This document shows, one piece after another, positions 27,256 through 36,364 of a DNA stretch of 43,554 nucleotides. The position numbers were made by a program, and so were the translations under genes. Under the pieces are notes generated by a model. The model was not told where the DNA came from, searched no databases, and was given only the letters and a program-made list of their open reading frames with translations. Numbering within the stretch: the first letter of the stretch is position 1; each line of letters begins with the position of its first letter. Origin of the DNA: an uncultured Alphaproteobacteria bacterium (GTDB lineage: Bacteria; Pseudomonadota; Alphaproteobacteria; RF32; CAG-239); NCBI GenBank assembly GCA_902464275.1, contig CABQIK010000015.1, forward strand, positions 1 through 43,554. The letters run 5' to 3'.

Positions 27256-27899
27256 TATTTTATATCCTTTGCTTTATCATCTGAATAACAAAATTTGCTT
27301 ATCGGGCAGTTGCGGCAGTCCGGATTTTTGGCCTTGCAAATATAGCGTCCGAACAGCACTAACCAGTGATTGGCGTTTTTAATATATTCCGGCGGCAAAA
27401 TTGCGCATAAATCTTGTTCAACCGCCAACGGAGTTTTTCCGTCTGAAAAGTCTAAACGGTGCGCAACGCGGAACACATGCGTGTCAACTGCCAAAGTCGG
27501 CTGATCAAACCATACGTTTAACACCACATTAGCGGTTTTACGCCCCACGCCGGCAAGGCTTTCCAACGATTCGCGGTAAGACGGCACTTCGCCGCCGAAT
27601 TTATCAACCAAATCGCGGCTCAAAGACATAATGCTTTGCGCTTTGTTATTATAAAGCCCTATGGTTTTAATATAGCTTTTTAATCCGTCCAAACCTAAAG
27701 CAAGCATTTTTTGCGGCGTATCGGCAATCTTAAACAACGATTCGGTCGCTTTGTTTACGCCTTTGTCAGTGCTTTGCGCCGACAGCACCACGGCCACCAA
27801 AAGAGTATATGCGTTGCAAAAATTAAGTTCGCAGCGCGGGTTAGGTTCGCGCTCGTTAAAAATTTGCATAATTTGCAAAACTTCTTGAGGTTTTCTCAT
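27255..27899 (-). CDS. nth: Endonuclease III
   Basis: Bifunctional DNA glycosylase/AP lyase that removes oxidised pyrimidines. The 214 residues carry the helix-hairpin-helix LAGVGRKTANVVLN with catalytic Lys121, the catalytic Asp139 in LAVDTHVFRVAHRL, and the C-terminal iron-sulfur cluster motif C-x6-C-x2-C-x5-C (CKAKNPDCRNCPISKFC). The start overlaps the end of tsaD by four bases, typical of an operon, and its own stop overlaps the following membrane-protein gene by one base. Function assignment is firm. Confidence 0.97.
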   Translation of the reverse strand: MRKPQEVLQIMQIFNEREPNPRCELNFCNAYTLLVAVVLSAQSTDKGVNKATESLFKIADTPQKMLALGLDGLKSYIKTIGLYNNKAQSIMSLSRDLVDKFGGEVPSYRESLESLAGVGRKTANVVLNVWFDQPTLAVDTHVFRVAHRLDFSDGKTPLAVEQDLCAILPPEYIKNANHWLVLFGRYICKAKNPDCRNCPISKFCYSDDKAKDIK

Positions 27900-28972
27900 G
27901 CTTTAACACCTCCGGCACCGGCGGCTTTAGGCGCATTTTCATCTAACGGCCAACGCGGACGCGGTTTAAAGTCAAGCTCGTTATGAAATCCGGCTCTGAA
28001 GCGCTCTAACCCGGCCCAAGCAATCATTACGCCGTTATCAGTGCAAAACTTAATCGGCGGCGCGGCAAACAGCAATCCGTTTTCATCGGCAAGCAATTTT
28101 AGTTGTTCGCGCAAATAAGTGTTAGCGGCAACCCCGCCCGATACTACCAAATTTTTGCCTTGCGGATATTTGCTCTTAAAAATGCCGATAGCTTTGCGCA
28201 GTTTACGCACCAAACAATCGGTTGCGGTATATTGAAAACAGGCGCAAATATCGGAAATGTCTTTACCCGGTATGTTCGCATGTTCAATATTTCCGTCGGG
28301 CGCGTACGATTCTATCAATTTTCGCACTGCGGTTTTTAAGCCTGAAAATGAAAGGTTGCAATCGCCCGAGCCGATAAGCGGACGCGGCAGGGCAAAGCGG
28401 GAAGCATCGCCCACGGCGGCGGCTTTTTCAATCATCGGCCCGCCCGGATAGCCGAGGCCTAGCATTTTAGCCACTTTGTCAAACGCTTCGCCGGCGGCAT
28501 CGTCAATAGTGGTGCCCAAGCGCTCATATTCGCCCACGTTTTTAACAATCAAAATTTGGCAGTGCCCGCCTGATACCAACAGCAGCAAATACGGATATTC
28601 AACATCGTTGGAAACACGGGCGCACAAGGCGTGCCCTTCCAAATGATTAACCGCAACAAACGGCTTATTCAGCGCTAAGGCCAAGGCTTTTGCCGCCATA
28701 ACCCCGACCACCACTCCGCCGATAAGCCCCGGGCCTGAAGCGGCGGCTATGGCGTCTAAATCTTCAAGTTTAACGCCGGCGCGTTTAACGCAGGTTTCAA
28801 TAATTTCATCAATATGTTCCAAATGAGCGCGGGCGGCAATTTCAGGCACAACTCCGCCAAAAGCTTTATGTTCTTCTTGCGAGAGCAAGGCTTGCCCCAA
28901 AATTTGCCGGTTCTCGTTAACTATCGCGGCCGCCGTTTCATCGCAGCTGCTTTCAATTCCTAAAACTAACAT
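27896..28972 (-). CDS. tsaD: tRNA t6A37 threonylcarbamoyl transferase TsaD
   Basis: Transfers the threonylcarbamoyl group from TC-AMP to A37 of ANN-decoding tRNAs, together with TsaB and TsaE (not in the window). The 358-residue protein starts MLVLGIESSCDETAAAI, has the metal-binding HLEGH (His110, His114), the GGVVPEIAAR and LGIxxDDAAGEAFDKVAK-like TTIDDAAGEAFDKVAK segment, and ends with DNGVMIAWAGLERF. It is the first gene of a tsaD-nth-membrane-protein operon. It is divergent from the Mic60 gene; in many Alphaproteobacteria the divergent partner is hemC, which is absent here. Confidence 0.97.
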   Translation of the reverse strand: MLVLGIESSCDETAAAIVNENRQILGQALLSQEEHKAFGGVVPEIAARAHLEHIDEIIETCVKRAGVKLEDLDAIAAASGPGLIGGVVVGVMAAKALALALNKPFVAVNHLEGHALCARVSNDVEYPYLLLLVSGGHCQILIVKNVGEYERLGTTIDDAAGEAFDKVAKMLGLGYPGGPMIEKAAAVGDASRFALPRPLIGSGDCNLSFSGLKTAVRKLIESYAPDGNIEHANIPGKDISDICACFQYTATDCLVRKLRKAIGIFKSKYPQGKNLVVSGGVAANTYLREQLKLLADENGLLFAAPPIKFCTDNGVMIAWAGLERFRAGFHNELDFKPRPRWPLDENAPKAAGAGGVKA

Positions 28973-29067
28973 TTTGCATAATCCGATTTAATCTGTTGCA
29001 GTATTATTTATAATTATATAAACTATAAAAACAATAATGCCAAGAATAATCAAGCGAGGATACAAAA

Positions 29068-30087
29068 ATGGTTACAAAAACTTTATCTGATAAAACCGCG
29101 CCTGTTGCCGATAAACCGCAAAGCAAGCGCTCCGTCGGGTTTGTTAAAGGATTAACCTGGTCGGTTATAATTGCCGCCGTTGTTGTGGGCGGAGGCTGGT
29201 ATTTACAGCAAAATCCGCAAATTTTGCAAAAAACGAATCACGATTCGGCTGAGCAAAATGCCATTTTGCAGCTTGAGAGCAAAATTAAAGCCTTGCAAAC
29301 GGAAGTAAATGAGCTTAAACGCCTGAATGCTGAAGCTAAAAACGATTCGCTGCAGCTTGCCGCTATGCTTAACGGCAAAATTGATAACGTTAATAAAATT
29401 AATTCCGAAATTTTAGATTCGCGGGTCAGCACTAGCGCTATGCTTGGGGTTATTTCACGAGTTGACGCGTTAGAGTCCAAAGTCCGCTCTTTCGGACAGG
29501 TCAGCACCCGCGGCGCCTTAACCTTAACCGCCGCCATGTTGGTAAAAGATTCGGCCGCCACCGGCAAACCCTTTGTTTATGAGGCTGAAGTTTTGCGCAA
29601 TTTGGCTTTGGGCACCAATATGGAAGCTCCTGCCGATGTAATTGCCTCGCTTTCGTATGAAGGAATCCCATCGTCTGCGGAACTGACCGAACGCTTTAAT
29701 CAGCTTTATGTTAAAGAGCAAACCAAACAAGCCGCCGCTGAAATTGCCGCGGCCGAACAGGCTGAAAACGCAAAAAATGCGCAAAAAGAACCAGATTGGA
29801 AAGAAAAAATTAACTCCAAACTCAGTAAACTGATTAGCATTGAATACCACGAAAAACCGGTTGCCGAATTAATGGCCAAAGATGAGGTTTATCGTTTGGT
29901 TAATGAAGGTAAATTTTCAGAGGCGTCGGTGTTGATGTCGGCTAAGCCTGAATATCAGACTGAAGACTTTGCCAAATGGCAAAAACAGATTACCGCCGCT
30001 GAAGATTTTAATCAGGCCTTAAAACAAATTGAGGCGCTGACCATGGCGGTGATGAAAGCCGAAAATTTAACCGCTGAAAACAATTAA
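29068..30087 (+). CDS. Mitofilin/Mic60-like inner-membrane protein
   Basis: Resembles the alphaproteobacterial Mic60 homologue (COG4223). Layout: disordered N-terminus, one membrane helix at about residues 27-45, a coiled coil at about 60-115 (ALQTEVNELKRLNAEAK), and a helical mitofilin-like C-terminal half with the LRNLALG and YRLVNEGKFSEASVLM stretches. Mic60 shapes inner-membrane invaginations in mitochondria and in several Alphaproteobacteria (family knowledge). The following gene is HemY-like, the usual neighbour, which supports the call. Start has GAGGATA upstream. The sequence itself is poorly conserved, so the family call leans partly on context. Confidence 0.75.
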   Translation: MVTKTLSDKTAPVADKPQSKRSVGFVKGLTWSVIIAAVVVGGGWYLQQNPQILQKTNHDSAEQNAILQLESKIKALQTEVNELKRLNAEAKNDSLQLAAMLNGKIDNVNKINSEILDSRVSTSAMLGVISRVDALESKVRSFGQVSTRGALTLTAAMLVKDSAATGKPFVYEAEVLRNLALGTNMEAPADVIASLSYEGIPSSAELTERFNQLYVKEQTKQAAAEIAAAEQAENAKNAQKEPDWKEKINSKLSKLISIEYHEKPVAELMAKDEVYRLVNEGKFSEASVLMSAKPEYQTEDFAKWQKQITAAEDFNQALKQIEALTMAVMKAENLTAENN

Positions 30088-30105
30088 TATATTGCGGCAG
30101 AGGCA

Positions 30106-31479
30106 ATGAACAAAAAATTTTATACATTTTGGATTATAGGTCTGTTATTGATTTTGCTGATTCGCGAGGGCGATGTAACCGGCTCAATCATTATCAACTG
30201 GCGCGGTTTTCATGAGGTTTTGCCGCTTGCAGGGGCGCTTTTATGGCTGTGGATTTTTGTTGCCGTTATTTATGGGCTTAATTTTTTGCTGCATAAAATG
30301 ATTGCCGGTCAGCTAAATGAGGCATTGCGTTTTTCCGGCCATGAAGCCCGCAACACTGAAGGCGGTAAAATAGCGGATAAAGTGGTGCTGAACCGTGCCG
30401 ATATAGACAATTCCATGATGTTGTTGCTTAAAGCCATGACTTCAATTACTGCCGGAGATATGTCTGCCGCGCGAAAATGTTTAAAAGAGTTGCGCAATCT
30501 TATCGGCGATGACACGATTATTGATGTTTTAACGCTCAAAATTTATAAGGGCGAAAAAAACTTTGATAAAATGGAAGAACTTTCCGCCCAACTGATGAAT
30601 AATCCTGATTTAGAACTGGTCAGCTTAAAAGCGGCGGTTGAAGCGCAAATGCAGAAAAAAGAGTTTGAACAGGCTTTAATTACCGCCAACAAAGCCTTTG
30701 AAGTGCGGCAAGACTTGTATTGGGTAATTGAAAGCGCCTTTAATTTGCGCGCTAAAGCGGGTGATTGGGAAGGCGCGTTACAGGTTTTAAATTCCGGCCG
30801 GAAAAAAAAGCTTATCCCTGATGATAAATACAAACAATTAAAGGCGGTCGCTTTATATCAGCTTGCTGAAAACGCCAAACAATCCGGCGATTCGGTCAAC
30901 TTTTTCAAATATTGCTCGCAGGCAAACGAGTATAATCCCGAGCTTGTTCCGGCGGCGTTGGCCTTGGCGGAATATTATGTGCAAAATGACAATCAAATCC
31001 GCAAGGCCGCTAATGTGCTGAACCGTATTTGGCGCCGCAATCCCACAAGCGAAATTGCCGAAATGTACTTAAATTTATGGGCGGACGATACCGCGGCCGA
31101 AAAAGCTCAGCGTATGGAAAGTTTGGCTTTAACCAACAGTAAACGCCCGTCGCTTAACAATTTGCTTTTAGCTGTTTTTGATGCCGAAGCCAAACTCTGG
31201 AACAAAGCGCGCGGCGAGTTTGAAATTTTTTTAATTAATAATCCGGCCACCAAGCGCATTGCCAAAGTTATTTATGAGTATGAAAAACATTTTCATAAAA
31301 ACGAGGCGGCGGCGCAAAGTTGGAAAAATAAAACCGCGTCTTATGCCGATGATTCGGTTTGGGTTTGCCCTAAATGCGGCAATATAAGTAAAAAATGGCG
31401 TCCGGTTTGCAATAAATGTTCCGCAGTCGGCGAATATAAATGGCATTTGTATGTGGAAAAATCGGCCAAGGACGATTAA
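30106..31479 (+). CDS. hemY: HemY-like TPR membrane protein with C-terminal zinc ribbon
   Basis: A 457-residue protein with two N-terminal membrane helices (about 8-24 and 40-62) followed by tetratricopeptide-like repeats across the rest (AAVEAQMQKKEFEQALITAN, KAGDWEGALQVLNSG). It closes with two CxxC pairs (CPKCGNISKKWRPVCNKC), the zinc-ribbon ending seen in alphaproteobacterial HemY. Despite the name it is not an enzyme of heme synthesis; its role is uncertain and thought to be in membrane or heme homeostasis. It lies 18 bases after the Mic60-like gene, in the standard order. The zinc-ribbon and repeat layout make the call firm. Confidence 0.88.
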   Translation: MNKKFYTFWIIGLLLILLIREGDVTGSIIINWRGFHEVLPLAGALLWLWIFVAVIYGLNFLLHKMIAGQLNEALRFSGHEARNTEGGKIADKVVLNRADIDNSMMLLLKAMTSITAGDMSAARKCLKELRNLIGDDTIIDVLTLKIYKGEKNFDKMEELSAQLMNNPDLELVSLKAAVEAQMQKKEFEQALITANKAFEVRQDLYWVIESAFNLRAKAGDWEGALQVLNSGRKKKLIPDDKYKQLKAVALYQLAENAKQSGDSVNFFKYCSQANEYNPELVPAALALAEYYVQNDNQIRKAANVLNRIWRRNPTSEIAEMYLNLWADDTAAEKAQRMESLALTNSKRPSLNNLLLAVFDAEAKLWNKARGEFEIFLINNPATKRIAKVIYEYEKHFHKNEAAAQSWKNKTASYADDSVWVCPKCGNISKKWRPVCNKCSAVGEYKWHLYVEKSAKDD

Positions 31480-31500
31480 ATTAAAAATAAGGAGAAAGCA

Positions 31501-32895
31501 ATGGATACACCGGAATTAAAACAAATTTGGAAAAATAAGTATCAGGTTGTGCCCTCGCAGCTTGAAAAAATTAAACAAATTAAAACCGCGGCTACGGCCT
31601 TTAATGCCAACATTGACGCGGTAATTAAAATTTCGGCAGATAAACTTGCCAAACTTATTGCGGAAGAAGGCCTTTCGTTGGCAGATTTAGAAGATGTTAC
31701 CGAAACCAAAATTAATGCTCCGGCCGATGTGTTAAAGGGTATATTCAAATGCTTTAAAGAAGGCATTGCCGAAGAGTGGATTACCGAAGAAAAAGCGGTT
31801 TATGACTGGATGAATGAAAAAATCGGTTATGACCATCTGCAAATCGGCGGGCAGGGCGGAATTGTTGCCAATGCGCTGGCAACCGTCGGGATTCAAAACG
31901 TTTATGTGCACACAAATTCATTGCCTAAATTACAAGCCGACCGGTTTGTAAAAAAAGATAATTTGTTCTCGTTTGATGATAATGGTAAACCGGCGCCGGC
32001 ATACACCATTGACCGTAAAGCTGAAACTCCGCTTATCCATTGGATTGCCGAATTTAATAAAAACGATGTGCTCACCATTGAGGGGCGTACTTTCCGCTGT
32101 CCTAAATCTAACCGCTTTATTGCCACTTATGACCCGCTTAACTTAAAGCTTGTAACCGACGAGCATTTTATGCGCTATATTCACAATCACCCCATGCAGT
32201 ATGTGGTTTTATCGGGTTTTCATGCCTTAACTTCCAACAATAACGGCGTGGCGTTAATTGAAAAGATTTTACCTGAAATTAAAAACTGGAAGCAAAAATC
32301 TCCGGACGGAATTTTCCATTTGGAAATTGCTTCCACTCAAGATAAAATTATCCGCAAAGCGATTGTGGAAAAGGCGGCTCCGTTAATGGATTCGCTCGGC
32401 ATTAACGAGCGTGAAACCATGGACATTTTGGAGGTAATCGGCGAAGAATCTTTAGCCGAACAATGCCGCCGCCAAACCACATCTGAAAATTTGTTTGCCG
32501 GACTTGTAAAAATTAAAGAAAAAACCGGTGTGGCGCGTATTCAGCTGCACATGTTCGGGCTTTATATAACCTTACAGGATAAAAACTTCCGCATAACTCC
32601 TGAGGCTAATTTGCGCGGAATGATGACCGCCGCCACCATTGCCGCCGCCAAAGCCGGAACCGGCAGTATTGATAACTTGCTGTGGGCGCAGGGGCGCGAA
32701 GTTTCTGACGTGGGGCTGATTGAGGCAGACGGTTTGTCATGGGCAACCGGTCAAAATGATTTAGCGCAAACCGGTATCGGCCGTTTCCGCGGTTGGGATT
32801 TAATTGTGGTGCCCACTATTTTAATTGAAAAACCGCTCACCTTAGTTGGTATGGGCGATACAATTTCATCATTGTCGTTGGTCGGCGCTCTTTAG
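31501..32895 (+). CDS. ADP-dependent glucokinase/phosphofructokinase homologue
   Basis: A ribokinase-fold sugar kinase that in its known archaeal and animal relatives uses ADP, not ATP, as phosphate donor. Visible signatures: NIDAVIKI at about 37-44, QIGGQGGIVANALA at 114-127 (sugar-binding GG), and the catalytic GMGDTISS at 450-457 with Asp453. Length (464) fits the ADP-PFK/ADP-GK family. Whether it phosphorylates glucose or fructose 6-phosphate cannot be told from these motifs. It lies 21 bases after hemY and overlaps the convergent regulator gene by four bases. It is unusual in a proteobacterium, suggesting transfer. Glycolytic gpmI is nearby. Confidence 0.8.
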   Translation: MDTPELKQIWKNKYQVVPSQLEKIKQIKTAATAFNANIDAVIKISADKLAKLIAEEGLSLADLEDVTETKINAPADVLKGIFKCFKEGIAEEWITEEKAVYDWMNEKIGYDHLQIGGQGGIVANALATVGIQNVYVHTNSLPKLQADRFVKKDNLFSFDDNGKPAPAYTIDRKAETPLIHWIAEFNKNDVLTIEGRTFRCPKSNRFIATYDPLNLKLVTDEHFMRYIHNHPMQYVVLSGFHALTSNNNGVALIEKILPEIKNWKQKSPDGIFHLEIASTQDKIIRKAIVEKAAPLMDSLGINERETMDILEVIGEESLAEQCRRQTTSENLFAGLVKIKEKTGVARIQLHMFGLYITLQDKNFRITPEANLRGMMTAATIAAAKAGTGSIDNLLWAQGREVSDVGLIEADGLSWATGQNDLAQTGIGRFRGWDLIVVPTILIEKPLTLVGMGDTISSLSLVGAL

Positions 32896-33512
32896 CGTTT
32901 AAGCAAATAGCCGCCGTCCTCGGTTAAAATCAGTTGAGCTGAAGAATTTTCATGCTCAACTTTTTGCCGCAAACGGTAAATATGGGTTTCAATCGTATGC
33001 GTAGTAACGTCAGGACTGTATTCCCAAACTTCTTGCAACAATTCGGTTTTGGTTACGATTCGCCCTTTAATTTTGTATAAATACTGCAAAATTGCCACTT
33101 CTTTTTCCGTTAATTTGGTGGCCTCGCCGGTTCTGAAGTTATAAATTTCTTTGCTTAGCGGCCGCAGTTCATAGCAATTAAATTTTATGCGCCCGTCATC
33201 GGAATTAAGCGCTAAATTAATGGCGGAACATAAGGCGTTAATAAAATCTTTGAGCACAATCGGTTTAATTTCAAACTTAACAAAAGTTGAGGCCTGCGGT
33301 TTGTCAGCGCCTTTTTTTAACAACACAAAAACAGGAGTTTGCGGGTGTTTGGCTTTAATTGCAGCCAGCATTTCCGGCTTTTCATCTAAAATAACAATAT
33401 CCGGCGTTGCCGCTTCGGCATTAACCGCGTATTCAGGAGCGTAACGCTCAATTTGCAGACGCAAATCATCACAAAAAACATTGTTGTCTGAAACTATAAG
33501 TAAATTTGGCAT
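32892..33512 (-). CDS. OmpR-family response regulator with short receiver
   Basis: A 206-residue two-domain regulator. The N-terminal receiver is compact (about 95 residues) but keeps its phospho-accepting Asp in VILDEKPEM and a Lys-Pro near 87 (KFEIKPIVLKDF); the acidic pair is reduced to SDNN. The C-terminal domain is a winged helix of the OmpR/PhoB type (LTEKEVAILQYLYKIKGRIVTKTELLQEVWEY and THTIETHIYRLRQKVE). No histidine kinase is adjacent. It is the second gene after the porin-like gene (eight-base gap, AGGAG in it), so it may sense envelope conditions or control that porin; the shared transcript is the only evidence. Confidence 0.85.
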   Translation of the reverse strand: MPNLLIVSDNNVFCDDLRLQIERYAPEYAVNAEAATPDIVILDEKPEMLAAIKAKHPQTPVFVLLKKGADKPQASTFVKFEIKPIVLKDFINALCSAINLALNSDDGRIKFNCYELRPLSKEIYNFRTGEATKLTEKEVAILQYLYKIKGRIVTKTELLQEVWEYSPDVTTHTIETHIYRLRQKVEHENSSAQLILTEDGGYLLKR

Positions 33513-33520
33513 GTTAACTC

Positions 33521-34630
33521 CTAAAAACTGATTTCAAGTCCGCCGTAAACTAACGGCCCCCGATTTTCACTGCGCTCGGCGTCAGTAAATTCAGCGTATC
33601 CGCCGCCAAGATAAAAACCTAAGTGCTTGTACGGCTTAATGCTGTTGTGCAAGGTAACCAACCGCGTCCGCGCCGGCAAATTGTCGGCTTTTGCCTCAAA
33701 ATAACTTAAAACAGAGGTTAAAATTGCAAACTCATACGATACGCCGCCGTTAAAGGCAAAGCCGTTGCGAAAAGCGTCATAATAAGCGGGTTGGTTGGCC
33801 GATAAGGTTGTACCCGTTATTGCGTGGTCATAACTTTCGGTTTGCCGATAAGCGGCAAACAGAGTCAGCCCGCGCCGATAAACTGAAACTCCGCCGGCGT
33901 ATTCGCGGTGGCTGTGGTTAAAATCGGCATAGGCCAAGTAAAACTCCGTATCGGCAAAGCTGAACTCATGCGAGTTATATAACGCAATATGATAGGCGCT
34001 CTGCTTGTAATATGGCGCAAATTTTGAGGTTAATCCGTCATTGGCGTTGTTTTCGGGCGTAAAGCCTAAGGCCAGAGTTGTTCCGGCAAATTCCGGCGTA
34101 AAATAAGCAAGCTTAAACGAGCTTCCGTCAGTGTTAATTTGCGCAGAGGTTAAGGTGCTGTAATATTTACGGCGATTATGCTGCCGCCAGTTGGGATTCT
34201 CCATAAAATCGGCGGCTTCTGCGGGGCTGATTTGCCAAATGGGTAAATTGGGCTGAACCACACTGAGCAATGCCGCCGGATTTTGCATTTGTCCGACATA
34301 AAAATCACCGTATGCGGTTTGCAGTTTGCCGTAAACTTCTTCGCCGTACTGCCCAAAGTTCAGATTGTCTAAATTGCTGCCGGTTTTAGCTTTAAGTTCC
34401 GCCCCGAGTTTAACTGAAGTGTTATCGTTAAAGTTATAAATTGCGGCTCCGCTTAAATTTCCGACTGCCGGCGCATGAAAATGATTCTGCTTGCTTAAAA
34501 AATTGCCGGACGGTTCAGCATAACCGGCAATCGCGCGTAAATCTCCGCCATATTCATATTCAATGCCGCCTGCACTTGCCGCCGTTGGTAATAAAAATGC
34601 CGTTAAAAACAAAAACGCTTTGTTAAACAT
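33521..34630 (-). CDS. Outer-membrane porin-like beta-barrel
   Basis: A 369-residue exported protein with a Sec signal peptide (cut near ASA-GG) and a body of alternating short strands rich in Tyr, Phe and Gly, ending in Phe (GGLEISF), the usual barrel C-terminus for the BAM complex. It resembles gram-negative porins (GVSYEF, YADF, LGFYLGGGYAEF). Pore specificity cannot be read. The ATG at 34630 is preferred over the TTG just upstream since AAAGGA sits about seven bases before it. It shares an operon with the response regulator. Divergent from gpmI across about 200 bases. Confidence 0.8.
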   Translation of the reverse strand: MFNKAFLFLTAFLLPTAASAGGIEYEYGGDLRAIAGYAEPSGNFLSKQNHFHAPAVGNLSGAAIYNFNDNTSVKLGAELKAKTGSNLDNLNFGQYGEEVYGKLQTAYGDFYVGQMQNPAALLSVVQPNLPIWQISPAEAADFMENPNWRQHNRRKYYSTLTSAQINTDGSSFKLAYFTPEFAGTTLALGFTPENNANDGLTSKFAPYYKQSAYHIALYNSHEFSFADTEFYLAYADFNHSHREYAGGVSVYRRGLTLFAAYRQTESYDHAITGTTLSANQPAYYDAFRNGFAFNGGVSYEFAILTSVLSYFEAKADNLPARTRLVTLHNSIKPYKHLGFYLGGGYAEFTDAERSENRGPLVYGGLEISF

Positions 34631-34781
34631 CAAAAATCCTTTGTTATCCTTATGGCAAAGCTTAAATTTTTAACGGCACAATGTCAACTTTTTTATAATC
34701 TGAAGAAGTATTCATCTGCTCAAAAATTATCACCAAAAAAATTTTTCAAAAAAATATACTTTTCTCTTATCTTTTCTTATA

Positions 34782-34787
34782 TATAAT
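34782..34787 (+). promoter_or_regulatory. Possible -10 box for the gpmI operon
   Basis: TATAAT at 34782-34787, 44 bases before the ATG at 34831, in an A/T-rich divergent region. No convincing -35 box is present, so this is only a suggestion. Confidence 0.35.
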
Positions 34788-34830
34788 AGAGGAAGTTTAA
34801 AACAGAATGTTTATAGTAAAGGAAAATGTA

Positions 34831-36360
34831 ATGCAAAAACCTGTTATGTTGTTGATTCTTGACGGTTGGGGCTATCGTGAAAAAATTACTCAAGATAACG
34901 CCATTGAAGAAGGGCACACGCCTAATTGGCACAGCCTGCTTAAAACCTGTCCGCATGCTTTTGTTGAAACCTCTGGTCTTGATGTCGGCTTGCCGGCCGG
35001 ACAGATGGGCAACTCGGAAGTCGGCCACATGAATCTTGGCGCCGGACGCGTTGTAATGCAAGATTTACCGCGTATTGATAAAGCCATTGCCGACCATGAA
35101 CTTGAAAAAAATCCGGTTTTGCTTGACTTAATTAAAACCTTAAAATCTACCGGCGGAGCTTGCCATTTAATGGGCTTAATGTCGCCGGGCGGCGTGCACT
35201 CGCACCAAAATCACATTGTGGCGTTGGCTCGTATTTTAAATGATAACGGCATTAAAGTTAATGTTCATGCCTTTTTGGACGGCCGCGACACTCCGCCGAC
35301 TTCTGCCGCCGGTTTTCTGCAAGAATTTAATAATGCCGTTAAAGATATGGCGAATGTTAAAGTTGTTACTTTGTCAGGTCGTTTTTACGCTATGGACCGC
35401 GATAAACGTTGGGACAGAGTTGAAAATGCTTATAACAATATTGTTTCGGCAACCGGCAAACGTTATGCCACGGTTGACGAGGCGATTAAAGCTTCTTATG
35501 CCGCCGGTGTTAATGATGAATTTGTTGTGCCGTGCGTTATCGGCGACTATCAGGGCGCCAAAGACGGCGACGCCGTGCTGATGGCAAACTTCAGAGCAGA
35601 CCGCGCGCGTGAGATTTTGTATGCGCTTTCAGATTCTGAATTTACCGGATTCGCCCGTCAAAAAACCGTTAAATTTGCAATTTCCGTCGGTATGGCGGAA
35701 TATTCGGTTGACCACAACCGCTTTATGAAAACTTTGTTTGCGCCGGAAGCCTTAACGCACATTTTCGGCGAGGTTGTGTCAGAGCATGGTTTAACCCAAC
35801 TGCGTATTGCCGAAACCGAAAAGTACGCGCATGTAACCTTTTTCTTTAACGGCGGCGAAGAACGCGAGTTTAAAGGCGAAAGCCGCATTTTAATTCCGAG
35901 CCCGAAAGTTGCCACTTATGACCTTAAACCGGAAATGAGCGTTTATGAAGTTACTGAAAAATTGGTTGATGCCATTGAAAACAAGCGTTTTGACGTAATT
36001 ATTTGTAACTTTGCCAACGGCGATATGGTCGGACATACCGGAATTATGCCGGCGGCGTTAAAAGCGGTTGCCGCGGTTGATGATTGCTTGGGCAAAGTTA
36101 TGAAAGCCATTAAAGACGCCGGCGGCGTGTTATTTGTTACCGCTGACCACGGCAATGTTGAAAAAATGGTAGACGAAACCACCGGTCAGCCTTATACTGC
36201 CCACACGGTAGGCAAAGTTCAGGCGGTTTTATACAATGCTCCGGCTGATGTAAAAGGCCTGAAAAACGGTCGTTTGGCTGATGTTTCGCCGACTTTGCTT
36301 GACTTGCTGCACATCAAACAGCCGCAAGAAATGACCGGCAAGTCATTGTTGGAAAAATAA
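34831..36360 (+). CDS. gpmI: 2,3-bisphosphoglycerate-independent phosphoglycerate mutase
   Basis: Interconverts 3- and 2-phosphoglycerate in glycolysis, using two metal ions. The 509-residue protein shows the alkaline-phosphatase-like signature: LLILDGWG at the N-terminus, GNSEVGHMNLGAGR around the phosphoserine (Ser in GNSEVGH), GDYQGAKDGDAV, ANGDMVGHTG, and the metal-binding FVTADHGNVE near the end. The ATG at 34831 is chosen over the one at 34807 because AAAGGA lies about eight bases before it and the family starts near KPVMLLILDGWG. Followed after four bases by envC in the usual alphaproteobacterial order. Confidence 0.97.
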   Translation: MQKPVMLLILDGWGYREKITQDNAIEEGHTPNWHSLLKTCPHAFVETSGLDVGLPAGQMGNSEVGHMNLGAGRVVMQDLPRIDKAIADHELEKNPVLLDLIKTLKSTGGACHLMGLMSPGGVHSHQNHIVALARILNDNGIKVNVHAFLDGRDTPPTSAAGFLQEFNNAVKDMANVKVVTLSGRFYAMDRDKRWDRVENAYNNIVSATGKRYATVDEAIKASYAAGVNDEFVVPCVIGDYQGAKDGDAVLMANFRADRAREILYALSDSEFTGFARQKTVKFAISVGMAEYSVDHNRFMKTLFAPEALTHIFGEVVSEHGLTQLRIAETEKYAHVTFFFNGGEEREFKGESRILIPSPKVATYDLKPEMSVYEVTEKLVDAIENKRFDVIICNFANGDMVGHTGIMPAALKAVAAVDDCLGKVMKAIKDAGGVLFVTADHGNVEKMVDETTGQPYTAHTVGKVQAVLYNAPADVKGLKNGRLADVSPTLLDLLHIKQPQEMTGKSLLEK

Positions 36361-36364
36361 GCAA

